Made by a program: the position numbers and the translations under genes. Shown piece after piece: positions 8,876 to 17,001 of a stretch of DNA of 36,228 bases (position 1 is the first letter of the stretch; each line of letters opens with the position of its first letter). Origin of the DNA: Pseudomonadota bacterium (GTDB lineage: Bacteria; Pseudomonadota; Gammaproteobacteria; Burkholderiales; Burkholderiaceae_C). The notes beneath the pieces were generated by a model. The model saw nothing but the letters and a program-made list of their open reading frames with translations, did no database searches and was not told the DNA's origin. The stretch lies in contig JAJZVU010000034.1 in NCBI GenBank assembly GCA_021845505.1, positions 1 through 36,228 of the forward strand, read 5' to 3'.

Positions 8876-10499
8876 GGTTCCTGTGGTCCTCCTGGATCAG
8901 GTCGGCCGCCCGCTCGCCGATCATCAGGCAGGCGGCGTTGGTGTTCGAAGACGCGAGCGTGGGCATCACCGAGGCGTCGGCAATGCGCAGCCCCTGCACC
9001 CCGTGCACCCGCAGGCGCGGGTCGACGACCGCGCTGCCGGCCGGGCCGATGCGACAGGTCCCGACGCTGTGCCATGCAGTCTGACCGATGTCCCGCGCGT
9101 AGTCGAGGAGTTCCTCGTCGGCCTGGGCCTGCGGCCCGGGGCGCGATTCGGCCACGATGTGCCGGCGCATCGCCGGCTGGCCTGCGATGCGCCGGATGGC
9201 CTGCAGCAGCGGGGCGACGTCGGCGACGTCCTCCGGGTCGGTGAGGTAGTTCGGCTGGATCAGCGGATCGCTGAGCGGGTCGCTGGACGCGGCGTGGACC
9301 CAGCCGCGCGACTTGGGGTAGAGCTTGAAGCCGCCTATGGAAAACCCCGAATAGGGGTCGATTCCGGCGCCGGGCGAACGGGAGTACCGGTCCTTGCCGC
9401 TGATGTGGTAGATGCGGATCATCACGTCCGGGTGGGGCAGCTGCTCGCGCGTGCGGGTGATCGCATGGGCGGTCGACGAGGTTCCCGCCATCAGCCCGCG
9501 CCGGGTCAGCAGGTACTGCAGCCCGGTGCGCGCGCGGACCCACGGACTGCGCATCAGGTCGTTGATGGTGATCGGCAGGTCGGTGCGGTAGGTGCAGCGC
9601 ACCTGCAGGTGGTCGATCATGTTCTCGCCGACCATGGGGTTGTCGGCCAGCACCGGCAAGCCCAGTTGCTGCAGCCGCGCTCCATCGCCGATGCCCGACA
9701 GCTCGAGGAGCTGCGGCGACTTGAAGGCGCCCGCGCACAGCACGATCTCGCGCGCCGCGCTGGCGCGCTCGAGCCGGCCCGCGCGCAGGTACTCGACCGC
9801 GCAGGCGCGCCGGCCGTCGAACACGATGCGGGTCACCACCGCCTCGGTCTGCAGCAGCAGGTTGGGGCGCCGCGGCGGGCGCAGGTAGGCCGTCGCCGCG
9901 CTCCAGCGGCGACCGCGCCACGCGGTCTGCTCCAGGTAGCGCGCTCCTTCGTAACTGTCGGCGTTGTAGTCGGGGGTCTCGGCGATTCCCGCTTCGACGC
10001 AGGCCTGCACGAAGGCGTCCGACAGCGCGTCGCGGTCGCGGTACTTGCGATCGGTGATGCGCACCGGCCCGTCGTGGCCGCGGCGCGGGTCGGAGTTGTC
10101 GTCGTAGTTCTCGAGCCTGCGGAAATACGGCTGCAGCTCGGCGTAGCTCCACCCCGGGCAGCCCAGCTGCGGCCAGCGGTCGTACTCGGCCGGGTCGCCC
10201 CAGACGTAGGCCATGCCGTTGACCGCGCTCGAGCCGCCCAGCACGCGCCCGCGCGGCGAGTAGATGGCCTGGCCCTTCATGCCCGACTGCGGCTGGCTGT
10301 CGAACTTCCAGGCGAAGCGCGGGTTGGTCAGCAGCTTGCCGACCCCCAGGGGGATATGCAGCCACAGATTGCGATCGACGCCTCCGGCTTCCAGCAGGAG
10401 CACCCGCGCCTGCGAATCCTGGCTCAGGCGGGCGGCCAGCGCGCAGCCCGCCGAGCCGGCGCCGATCACAATGTAGTCGGCCTGCAGCTCGTCGCTCAT
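8868..10499 (-). CDS. GMC-family FAD-dependent alcohol dehydrogenase/oxidase
   Basis: A 543-residue glucose-methanol-choline oxidoreductase, predicted to oxidise a primary or secondary alcohol. FAD is bound by GAGSAG (residues 13-18). Signature 1 is GGSSAVNGMAYVWG and signature 2 is GAFKSPQLLELSGIGD. The catalytic His lies in WHSVGTCRIG and the partner Asn in SSNTNAAC. No signal peptide is seen, so it resembles cytoplasmic or membrane-associated choline dehydrogenase/AlkJ-type enzymes that pass electrons to the quinone pool. The ATG at 10499 overlaps the stop of the preceding thiamine-diphosphate enzyme gene by four bases (ATGA). The open frame continues upstream, but only out-of-frame shadow sequence precedes the ATG. 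Confidence 0.92.
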   Translation of the reverse strand: MSDELQADYIVIGAGSAGCALAARLSQDSQARVLLLEAGGVDRNLWLHIPLGVGKLLTNPRFAWKFDSQPQSGMKGQAIYSPRGRVLGGSSAVNGMAYVWGDPAEYDRWPQLGCPGWSYAELQPYFRRLENYDDNSDPRRGHDGPVRITDRKYRDRDALSDAFVQACVEAGIAETPDYNADSYEGARYLEQTAWRGRRWSAATAYLRPPRRPNLLLQTEAVVTRIVFDGRRACAVEYLRAGRLERASAAREIVLCAGAFKSPQLLELSGIGDGARLQQLGLPVLADNPMVGENMIDHLQVRCTYRTDLPITINDLMRSPWVRARTGLQYLLTRRGLMAGTSSTAHAITRTREQLPHPDVMIRIYHISGKDRYSRSPGAGIDPYSGFSIGGFKLYPKSRGWVHAASSDPLSDPLIQPNYLTDPEDVADVAPLLQAIRRIAGQPAMRRHIVAESRPGPQAQADEELLDYARDIGQTAWHSVGTCRIGPAGSAVVDPRLRVHGVQGLRIADASVMPTLASSNTNAACLMIGERAADLIQEDHRNHG

Positions 10500-12181
10500 G
10501 AAGCCGCGCCCGCGCGGTGGGCGAAGGAATCGCGGCGGAAGCTGTACAGCGCCGCGGGGTCGATCTGCACGTCGACCACCGCGGGCTTGCCGCAGGTCAG
10601 CGCGGCGTGCAGCGCCTGCGGCAGCTGCTCGGCGCGATCGACGCGGAACCCCTCGGCGCCGAACAGCCTGGCGAGCTGGTCGTAGGGCGGGTTGACCACG
10701 TCGGCGCCGATGTAGCGTCCGCCGAAGAAGTCCCGCTGGTAGGCCTTCTCGGCGCCCCAGCAGCCGTTGTTCATGACCACGCACACGGTGGCCAGGTTGC
10801 TCTGCACCGCGGTGCTGAGTTCGCTCATGGTCATGCCGAAGCCCCCGTCGCCCATCAGGCTGACGACCGGGCGCTCGGGCAGCGCGAGCTTGGCCCCCAG
10901 CCCGCACGCGTACGAGAACCCCACCAGCCCGAAGTCCAGCGGGGTGAACAACGCCGGCGACTGCAGGTAGCGCATCTGGTCGGTGGCCTGCAGGCACAGC
11001 GTGCCGGCGTCCATCGTGAACACCGTATCGTCCGGGCAGGCGTCGCGCAGGGCCTTGAACAACGTGGCGGGCTGCATCGGCTGGGTGACCCTCGACGCCT
11101 GTTCGTCGCGTTCGGCCAGCAATTGCTCGCGGCGCCTGCGGAACTCCTCGGCCCACTGCAGCGCCTGCGTCGGGCGGTGCGACGACAGCTCGCCGGCCAG
11201 CTGCTGCGCGACCACCGCGGCGTCGGCATGCAGCCCCTGCGCGACCGGAACCAGGCGGCCGATCGCGGTGGGTTCGGTCTCCACCTGGATGATCTGCGCA
11301 TCCCGGTTCAGGTTGTCGTAGGTGTAGAAGGTGGTGTTGAACCCCAGCCTGGTGCCCAGCGCCAGGATCACGTCGGCCTGGCTGGCCAGCCAGGACGCCA
11401 CGGCATTGCCGCGCGGCCCCATCTGCCCGGCATACAGCGGGTGCTGCGCGGACACGGCGTCGCCGTGGCCGGGGGACATCACGATGGGGGCGCTGAGGAT
11501 TTCCGCCAGCCGGGTCACCGCGGCCGCGCAGCGCCGCGCCTTCACGCCGCCTCCGGCGAGGATCAGCGGCCGCTTGGCGCCGGCCAGCAGCGCGACCGCG
11601 CGCTGGATCGAATCGGCCTGGGCCGCGGGCGGCTCGCCGCCGCGCCAGCTGCTCAGCCCGTGGTCGAACTCGATCATCTCGGCGAGCAGGTCGCGCGGCA
11701 GGTTCAGCGCCACCGGCCCCTGGCGCGGGCTCAGCGCGGTGCGGAAGGCCTCGTGCACCATTTCCGGCAGCCGTGCCGCCTTGGTGACCGTCCAGGTCTT
11801 CTTGGTCACCGGGCGCAGCAGCGCCTGCTGGTCGACCTCCTGGAAGGCATCGCGCCAGACATGCGCGCTGGACAGCGATCCGGCCAGCGCGACCACGGGC
11901 GAATACGCGGCCGACGCCTGCGCCAGTCCGGTGACCAGGTTGGTCACGCCCGGTCCGTTCTGGCCGGCGATCATCACCCCGGCCTTGCCCGAGGCCCGCG
12001 CATAGCCGTCGGCCATGTGGGTGCCGGTGCGCTCGTCGCGCACGCCGATGAAGCGGATCTCGGGGGTCGCGTACAAGCCGTCGAACAGCTCCATGCCGGC
12101 CGAGCCGATGAGCCCGAACACCGCTTGCACGTCTTCGCTGAGCAGGGTCTGCGCCACTGCCTTGCCACCTGTGATTGCCAT
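10496..12181 (-). CDS. Thiamine-diphosphate-dependent enzyme (acetolactate synthase/lyase superfamily)
   Basis: A 561-residue protein with the three-domain plan of acetolactate synthase, benzaldehyde lyase and oxalyl-CoA decarboxylase. The cofactor-activating E50 lies in RDERTGTHMADGYAR. The central domain is at about 190-330, and the ThDP/Mg motif GDGG begins at residue 444 and ends at VVMNN about 27 residues later. It is the promoter-proximal gene of the six-gene operon, and its leader contains the palindromic operator. No small regulatory subunit is nearby, which argues against housekeeping valine/isoleucine synthesis. Forming or cleaving a C-C bond of a 2-keto or 2-hydroxy compound in the pathway is inferred. 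The ATG at 12181 starts conserved sequence (MAITGGKAVAQ). Confidence 0.9.
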   Translation of the reverse strand: MAITGGKAVAQTLLSEDVQAVFGLIGSAGMELFDGLYATPEIRFIGVRDERTGTHMADGYARASGKAGVMIAGQNGPGVTNLVTGLAQASAAYSPVVALAGSLSSAHVWRDAFQEVDQQALLRPVTKKTWTVTKAARLPEMVHEAFRTALSPRQGPVALNLPRDLLAEMIEFDHGLSSWRGGEPPAAQADSIQRAVALLAGAKRPLILAGGGVKARRCAAAVTRLAEILSAPIVMSPGHGDAVSAQHPLYAGQMGPRGNAVASWLASQADVILALGTRLGFNTTFYTYDNLNRDAQIIQVETEPTAIGRLVPVAQGLHADAAVVAQQLAGELSSHRPTQALQWAEEFRRRREQLLAERDEQASRVTQPMQPATLFKALRDACPDDTVFTMDAGTLCLQATDQMRYLQSPALFTPLDFGLVGFSYACGLGAKLALPERPVVSLMGDGGFGMTMSELSTAVQSNLATVCVVMNNGCWGAEKAYQRDFFGGRYIGADVVNPPYDQLARLFGAEGFRVDRAEQLPQALHAALTCGKPAVVDVQIDPAALYSFRRDSFAHRAGAAS

Positions 12182-12258
12182 GGTCCTGTGCCTGAAGTTG
12201 CCGGAAAGGGCCGCGCGTGAAGCCGCGTGGACGAGCCGACGCCGCAGCCTGGACCCGC

Positions 12259-12290
12259 ATCTTGCCTGAATGTCGACATTCAGGCAATAT
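12259..12290. promoter_or_regulatory. Palindromic operator with two overlapping divergent promoters
   Basis: A perfect 26-bp palindrome spans 12262-12287; its left half is TTGCCTGAATGTC. The core TGTCGACA fits the GT-N(0-1)-AC dyads bound by FadR/VanR-type GntR regulators. Each end of the palindrome is TTGCCT on its own strand and works as a -35. On the + strand it is followed after 17 bases by CAATAT (12285-12290), on the - strand after 17 bases by CAAGAT (12264-12259). The site is thus operator and divergent promoter pair in one for the regulator gene and the six-gene operon. Binding by the adjacent regulator is inferred. The rest of the 12182-12415 gap shows nothing else. Confidence 0.7.
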
Positions 12291-12415
12291 TCCCCGGAGT
12301 ATCCGATGCGTTGCGGCGACAGTTGCGCGGCGCTGCCCGGGGTCGAGCCGCGCGCCTGCGCAGGCGCCCCGGCGGGCGATGTACAGTGCGATGGTGTGCC
12401 ACGTCGACGAGCCCC

Positions 12416-13171
12416 ATGTCCACCCCGACTTTTGACACCCGACTGGCGGCGACACTGGCCTTGCAGGTCGCCGAGCAGATCGGCAAGGCCATCCTGGAGG
12501 AACGCCTGCAGCCCGGCGAGCGCATCCGCGAGGTCGAACTGGCCACGGCGTTTACGGTCAGCCGGGCGACCATCCGCGAGGCGCTGCGCATCCTGCAACA
12601 GCGCGGGCTGGTGCGCATCGTGCCGCAACGCGGCGCCACGGTGACCCAGTTGTCGCTGGCCGAGTTGCAGAACCTGTTCGAGATCCGCTCGGTGCTGCTG
12701 GGGCTGGCGTCGCGTCGCGCGGCGCGGCAGTTCCAGGCGCCGCAGCGGGCGCGCCTGCAGCAGGGCCTGGCCGCGCTCAGGCAGGCGCAGGGCGATCCCG
12801 AGGCCTACATCGCCGCCAGCCGGCAGATGGTCCATCTGCTGGTCGAGTTGTCGGGCAACCCGCAGCTCGGGCAGATCATCCAGGAATACGCCGAGCGCAT
12901 CGGCCGCTACGTGCGGCGCGGCCTGAGCGACCCGCGCCGCCACAAGCTGTCGCTGCAGACCTGGCGCGAACTGGTGGAGGCGGTCTGCGCGCGCGACGAG
13001 GTCGCCGCGGAAACCATCCACCGCAGGCTCGCCGACGACAATCGCGATGCCGCGATGGCGTTGATCGTCGCGCAGTCCGAGCCGTCGCTGCAGGTCGCGC
13101 CGGCGGCCCGCAAGCCGCGGCGTGCAAGGCCCGTGCCGGCCGGACCGGCGACGACGACGAGGATTTTGTAA
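12416..13171 (+). CDS. GntR-family transcriptional regulator with FCD ligand domain
   Basis: A 251-residue regulator. The winged helix occupies about residues 15-78 (EQIGKAILEERLQPGERI, then FTVSRATIREALRIL and GLVRIVPQRGATV). The C-terminal all-helical FCD domain follows (EIRSVLLGLASRRAA and HLLVELSGN), which in this family binds organic acids and often a metal. The ATG at 12416 is chosen because the family-typical N-terminus begins there; the open frame continues upstream through the promoter palindrome and cannot be coding there. It is divergent from the ThDP-enzyme operon and is its probable ligand-responsive repressor and autoregulator. The C-terminus is a basic Ala/Pro/Arg tail of about 25 residues. 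Confidence 0.9.
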   Translation: MSTPTFDTRLAATLALQVAEQIGKAILEERLQPGERIREVELATAFTVSRATIREALRILQQRGLVRIVPQRGATVTQLSLAELQNLFEIRSVLLGLASRRAARQFQAPQRARLQQGLAALRQAQGDPEAYIAASRQMVHLLVELSGNPQLGQIIQEYAERIGRYVRRGLSDPRRHKLSLQTWRELVEAVCARDEVAAETIHRRLADDNRDAAMALIVAQSEPSLQVAPAARKPRRARPVPAGPATTTRIL

Positions 13172-13267
13172 CAGCGGGGAGCGGCTCGCGCTGCTAACCT
13201 TGTGCGCTGCAGCAGACGGTTCGGGTCATCCCCCGAGCGTCTGCGGACGGCCACGAGGGAGGTGAGC

Positions 13268-14437
13268 ATGCCCACCGAAAAACCCGGCAGACGACCCGTC
13301 GATGCCCGCTGCGCCCAGGCGCAGTGCATCCTGGTGTTGCAAGGCGGGGGAGCCCTGGGCGCCTACCAGGGCGGCGTCTATCAGGTGCTGACGTCGATCC
13401 ACCGCGAGCCCGACTGGGTTGCCGGGGTGTCGATCGGCGCCATCAATGCGGCGTTGATCGCCGGCAACCCGCCGCAGCGCCGGCTGGCCAGGCTGCGCGA
13501 GTTCTGGGACCAGGTGAGTTCACCGATGCCGCCCGCGCTCGACGGCGTGCTGCGCAGCAGCTTCAACGAGGCCAGCGCGCTGCGCGGCGTGCTGTTCGGC
13601 GTGCCCGGGTTCTTCGTTCCGCGGGTTCCGCCGGCGACCTGGCAGCCGCGGGGAACCGCCGGCGCGATCAGCCATTACGACACCTCGCCGCTGGCGCGGA
13701 CGCTCGACAGGCTGGTCGACTTCGATCGCATCAACGACGGCGCGACGCGGCTGTCGGTGGGGGCGGTCAACGTGCGCACCGGCAACTTCGAGTATTTCGA
13801 CTCGACCAGCCGGCGCCTCGATGCCCGCCACGTGATGGCCAGCGGCGCGCTGCCTCCGGGTTTCCCGCCGGTGGAAATCGACGGCGAGCATTACTGGGAC
13901 GGCGGCCTGGTGTCGAACACCCCTCTGCAGTACGTGATCGACCAGCCCGGAGAGCAGCACCGGATGATCTTCCAGGTCGACCTGTTTCCCGCGGTCGGCC
14001 AGTTGCCGCAGACCCTGGCCGACGTGGTGGCGCGCGAGAAGGACATCCGCTTTTCCAGCCGCACCCGGCTCAACACCAGCCAGGTCGTGCAGCGCCAGCG
14101 CGTGGCCCAGGCCACGGCCAGGCTGCTCACCAAGCTGCCGCCCGCGCTGCGCAACGACCCCGACGTGCGGGAACTCGCGCGACTGCACCACTCGCCGGGC
14201 AACATGGACATCGTGCACCTGATCTACCGCAGCAAGGCCTACGAGAGCCATTCCAAGGACTACGAGTTCTCCCGCCGCTCGATGCTCGAGCATTGGCAGG
14301 CAGGCGTGGCCGACATGACCCGCACCCTGAACGACCCGAGATGGCAGAACCACGGCGCCGAGACGCAGGGGGTGCATGTGTTCGACGTTCCGGCGGACGA
14401 CTCGCGCCAGCCGGCAACCAACAGGAGCGAACCATGA
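13268..14437 (+). CDS. Patatin-like phospholipase/lipid hydrolase (DUF3734 type)
   Basis: A 389-residue serine hydrolase of the patatin family. The oxyanion loop [11 protein letters not shown] starts at residue 26, the nucleophile S55 lies in GVSIGA, and the partner D211 lies in DGGLVSN, so the Ser-Asp dyad is complete. The C-terminal third ([20 protein letters not shown], then MLEHWQAG) is typical of the DUF3734-bearing proteins next to acetoacetate decarboxylase in Burkholderiales. The ATG at 13268 follows GAGGGAGGTGAGC; an upstream ATG at 13202 lacks this. Its stop overlaps the next gene (ATGA). Hydrolysis of a lipid or of polyhydroxybutyrate-related ester is suggested by the neighbours but unproven. 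Confidence 0.9.
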   Translation: MPTEKPGRRPVDARCAQAQCILVLQGGGALGAYQGGVYQVLTSIHREPDWVAGVSIGAINAALIAGNPPQRRLARLREFWDQVSSPMPPALDGVLRSSFNEASALRGVLFGVPGFFVPRVPPATWQPRGTAGAISHYDTSPLARTLDRLVDFDRINDGATRLSVGAVNVRTGNFEYFDSTSRRLDARHVMASGALPPGFPPVEIDGEHYWDGGLVSNTPLQYVIDQPGEQHRMIFQVDLFPAVGQLPQTLADVVAREKDIRFSSRTRLNTSQVVQRQRVAQATARLLTKLPPALRNDPDVRELARLHHSPGNMDIVHLIYRSKAYESHSKDYEFSRRSMLEHWQAGVADMTRTLNDPRWQNHGAETQGVHVFDVPADDSRQPATNRSEP

Positions 14438-15171
14438 ACATCGAGGACGTTCGGCGCAAGGCCTTCGCGATGCCGCTGACCAACCCGGCCTTCCCGCCGG
14501 GGCCCTACCGCTTCAACAACCGCGAGTTCCTGGTCGTCACCTACCGCACCGACCTCGATGCCTTGCGCGCCGTCGTGCCCGAACCGCTCGAAGTCGTCGA
14601 GCCGCTGGTCAAGTACGAGTTCATCCGCATGCCCGATTCCACCGGCTTCGGCGACTACACCGAGTCGGGGCAGGTGATCCCGGTGCGCTACCGCGGGCGC
14701 AGCGGCAGCTACGTGCATTCGATGTACCTCAACGACGAGGCGCCGATCGCCGGCGGGCGCGAGCTGTGGGGCTTCCCGAAGAAGCTCGCGGCGCCGGCGC
14801 TGCAGGTGCAGACCGACACCCTGCTCGGCACGCTGGACTACGGGCCGGTGCGGGTCGCGACCGCGACCATGGGCTACAAGCACCGCCCGGTCGACCACGA
14901 CAAGGTGCTCGCCAGCCTGCTCGAGCCCAGCTACCTGCTGAAAATCATCCCCCATGTCGACGGCAGCGCGCGCATCTGCGAACTCGTCGAGTACCACCTC
15001 GAGGACGTGGTGGTCAAGGGAGCCTGGAGCGGCCCGGTGGCGCTGCAACTCGCCGAGCATGCGCTGGCGCCGGTGGCCCGCCTGCCGGTGCTCGAGGTGG
15101 TCTCGGGCGTGCACCTGCTGACCGACCTGACGCTGGGACTGGGCCGCGTGGTGCACGACTACCTGGCCTGA
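14434..15171 (+). CDS. adc: Acetoacetate decarboxylase
   Basis: A 245-residue enzyme that converts acetoacetate to acetone and CO2. The family motif [11 protein letters not shown] is present, with K116 in the position of the Schiff-base lysine and K117 as the neighbouring lysine that lowers its pKa. The conserved stretches [13 protein letters not shown] and [17 protein letters not shown] and the length also fit. Its ATG overlaps the patatin stop by four bases, so the two are translationally coupled, and the 3-hydroxybutyrate dehydrogenase gene follows. Acetone made here would be a possible substrate for the Baeyer-Villiger enzyme encoded at the left end, which is speculation. Non-decarboxylating relatives of the superfamily exist, but the active-site motif here is canonical. 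Confidence 0.92.
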   Translation: MNIEDVRRKAFAMPLTNPAFPPGPYRFNNREFLVVTYRTDLDALRAVVPEPLEVVEPLVKYEFIRMPDSTGFGDYTESGQVIPVRYRGRSGSYVHSMYLNDEAPIAGGRELWGFPKKLAAPALQVQTDTLLGTLDYGPVRVATATMGYKHRPVDHDKVLASLLEPSYLLKIIPHVDGSARICELVEYHLEDVVVKGAWSGPVALQLAEHALAPVARLPVLEVVSGVHLLTDLTLGLGRVVHDYLA

Positions 15172-15212
15172 GCCGCCGCGGGCCGGGCGCACGGGCGACT
15201 GCAATACCCTAT

Positions 15213-15236
15213 AGGTCACAAAGGGTCACAAGGGTC
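15213..15236 (+). repeat. Short direct repeats upstream of the 3-hydroxybutyrate dehydrogenase gene
   Basis: GGTCACA occurs at 15214-15220 and 15224-15230, and GGTC again at 15233-15236, so the unit recurs every 9-10 bases, about one helical turn, some 30 bases before the ATG. It may be a binding site for a regulator of this gene, but no partner is identified. Confidence 0.4.
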
Positions 15237-15264
15237 TTTTTCATCTCGGATCACGGGAGCTTCC

Positions 15265-16047
15265 ATGAAACTTGAGAACAAGGTGTGCATCGTCACCGGC
15301 GCGGCCAGCGGCATCGGCAAGGAGATCGCGCTGACCTACGCGCGCGAGGGCGGCCGGGTGGTGATCGCCGACATCAACCTGCAGGCGGCGCAGGCCGTCG
15401 CCGACGGCATCCAGGCGGGCGGCGGCACCGCGATGGCGGTGACCATGGACGTGACCAGCGAGGCCGACGTGAACGCCGCGGTGGCCAAGGTGGTGGCCGC
15501 CTATGGCGGGGTCGACGTGCTGGTCAGCAACGCCGGGGTGCAGATCGTGCACCCGGTCGAAGAGTTCCCCTTCGCCGAGTGGAAGAAGATGCTGGCCATC
15601 CACCTCGACGGTGCGTTCCTGACGACCAAGGCCTGCGTGCCCCACATGAAGGCCTCGGGCCGCGGCGGAAGCATCATCTACATGGGCTCGGTGCATTCCA
15701 AGGAGGCGTCGGTGCTCAAGGCACCGTATGTCACGGCCAAGCACGGACTGATCGGCCTGTGCAAGACCGTGGCCAAGGAAGGCGGGCCGCACGGCATCCG
15801 CGCCAACGTGATCTGCCCGGGCTTCGTGCGCACCCCGCTGGTGGACAAGCAGATTCCCGAGCAGGCCAAGGAACTGGGGATCAGCGAGGCCGACGTGATC
15901 TCCAAGGTGATGCTCAAGGAAACCGTCGACGGCGAATTCACCACGGTGCAGGACGTCGCCGAGATCGCGCTGCTGTTCGCCGGCTTCGCGTCCAACGCGC
16001 TGACCGGCCAGTCGGTGGTGGTCAGCCACGGTTGGTTCATGCAGTAA
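15265..16047 (+). CDS. bdhA: 3-hydroxybutyrate dehydrogenase (SDR family)
   Basis: A 260-residue classical short-chain dehydrogenase, predicted to interconvert D-3-hydroxybutyrate and acetoacetate with NAD. The cofactor motif is TGAASGIG (11-18), the NAG motif is at 89-91, and the catalytic residues are S142, Y155 and K159 (YVTAK). The C-terminal part [16 protein letters not shown] and the end [15 protein letters not shown] are characteristic of the 3-hydroxybutyrate dehydrogenase subgroup. GGGAGCTTCC precedes the ATG. The 93-base gap from acetoacetate decarboxylase contains the GGTCACA repeats, so it may have its own promoter. With its neighbours it links polyhydroxybutyrate or ketone-body turnover to acetoacetate. 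Confidence 0.93.
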   Translation: MKLENKVCIVTGAASGIGKEIALTYAREGGRVVIADINLQAAQAVADGIQAGGGTAMAVTMDVTSEADVNAAVAKVVAAYGGVDVLVSNAGVQIVHPVEEFPFAEWKKMLAIHLDGAFLTTKACVPHMKASGRGGSIIYMGSVHSKEASVLKAPYVTAKHGLIGLCKTVAKEGGPHGIRANVICPGFVRTPLVDKQIPEQAKELGISEADVISKVMLKETVDGEFTTVQDVAEIALLFAGFASNALTGQSVVVSHGWFMQ

Positions 16048-16052
16048 GCGCG

Positions 16053-16071
16053 GGCGGCGCCGCGCGCCGCC
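16053..16071. terminator. Hairpin between convergent bdhA and dsbB
   Basis: GGCGGCGC (16053-16060) pairs perfectly with GCGCCGCC (16064-16071) around a three-base loop, six bases after the dehydrogenase stop and ten before the end of the convergent dsbB gene. No T-run follows, so factor-independent termination is uncertain. Confidence 0.45.
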
Positions 16072-16081
16072 GGGGCCGCGC

Positions 16082-16609
16082 TCAGCGGCGGGGGCGCAGG
16101 CGGCCCGCGGCGGACGCCGCCACCGCCAGCAGCGCGCCCAGGCCGGCCAGCCCGATTCCCGACAGCAGCGGCAGCGGCAGCCCGAACAGGTAGGGAATGT
16201 CGCTGCACAGGCCGTCGGCCTCGAGCAGCCAGGGCGCCATGCGGGTGACTCCCCAGTGATTGATGCGCACGGCCAGCGGGTCGAGGCCGCAGGTCTGCTC
16301 GGGGTGGTAGACCAGCCAGACATGGCGCGCGGCAAGGCCGACGCCGATCAGCGCGGCCAGCAGGCCCAGCAGCGCCGCGCCGCGCGCCAGCCCCGGCCGG
16401 CGCAGCCCGAAGCCCGCTGCCCCGAGCAGCGCGAACACCAGCACCCCCAGGTACGCCATGCGCTGCAGCACGCACAGCGCGCAGGGCAGCGCGCCCTGGG
16501 TCTGCTGCAGCCACAGCGCGCCGCCCAGGATGGCCACGCAGGCCAGCGCGGCCAGCAGGTTCAGGCCGGTGAACAACGGGGAAACAGCGGTGTGTCGCGA
16601 CGAGGACAT
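16082..16609 (-). CDS. dsbB: Disulfide bond formation protein B
   Basis: A 175-residue inner-membrane protein with four predicted transmembrane helices. DsbB reoxidises periplasmic DsbA and passes electrons to quinone. Both periplasmic cysteine pairs are visible: C43 and C46 in [10 protein letters not shown], and C107 in QTCGLD with C135 in [11 protein letters not shown]. The quinone-site Gln and Arg after the first pair (QR) are kept. The ATG at 16609 is chosen because the first helix begins a few residues later. The open frame runs further up towards the tRNA gene, but that stretch is low-complexity. No clear ribosome-binding site precedes it. It ends convergently with the dehydrogenase gene. 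Confidence 0.9.
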   Translation of the reverse strand: MSSSRHTAVSPLFTGLNLLAALACVAILGGALWLQQTQGALPCALCVLQRMAYLGVLVFALLGAAGFGLRRPGLARGAALLGLLAALIGVGLAARHVWLVYHPEQTCGLDPLAVRINHWGVTRMAPWLLEADGLCSDIPYLFGLPLPLLSGIGLAGLGALLAVAASAAGRLRPRR

Positions 16610-16662
16610 CGAAGTAACGGAGGAGGGGACGCAGCGTGGACGGGGCACCGCGCGGCTGCCGG

Positions 16663-16695
16663 GAGGGCCCGCAAACCCCTGCGAGGGCCCGCAAA
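16663..16695. repeat. Two copies of a 13-base repeat upstream of tRNA-Pro
   Basis: GAGGGCCCGCAAA occurs at 16663-16675 and again at 16683-16695, twenty bases apart, in the gap between dsbB and the tRNA gene. Nothing else is recognisable in this gap except a possible -10 (TAGAAT, 16730-16735) for the tRNA. Confidence 0.4.
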
Positions 16696-16743
16696 GGCCT
16701 GCCGGCAAGGCCACCGGCAAGCCCATGCCTAGAATAGCAGTTT

Positions 16744-16829
<86 letters not shown>

Positions 16830-16840
16830 CGACTTGCGGG

Positions 16841-16863
16841 AGCCGGCCATGGGCCGGCTTTTT
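16841..16863 (+). terminator. Rho-independent terminator after tRNA-Pro
   Basis: AGCCGGCC (16841-16848) and GGCCGGCT (16852-16859) form a perfect eight-pair stem with an ATG loop, followed by a run of T. It ends the tRNA transcript 20 bases past the CCA. A near-identical hairpin stands at the same place after attR. Confidence 0.85.
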
Positions 16864-16877
16864 CGTGGGCGGGGTTT

Positions 16878-16903
16878 GTTGCCAATCTGTTGCCAATTGG
16901 CGC
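16878..16903 (+). repeat. Left copy of a 26-base internal repeat (candidate integrase arm site)
   Basis: GTTGCCAATCTGTTGCC continues as AATTGGCGC, and the whole 26 bases match 24047-24072 at 23 positions in the same orientation. The copies sit just inside the two ends of the element, where tyrosine integrases of this kind bind with their N-terminal arm domain. The role is inferred from position. The remaining stretch up to the relaxase stop at 17002 holds nothing else recognisable. Confidence 0.55.
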
Positions 16904-17001
16904 AGGCAGCAGCGGCTCGCGTTGCGCATGGCCGACACTGGCAGGTACTGAGCGGCCCGCACAGGGCCGTGGGGCTGATGCGGCACCCAGGGTGCTGCGG
17001 C

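Noticed and set aside
10500-12455. Possible fusion of the GMC oxidoreductase with an upstream domain
   Set aside because: The long open frame covers the ThDP-enzyme gene out of frame; both proteins are complete on their own and overlap by four bases.
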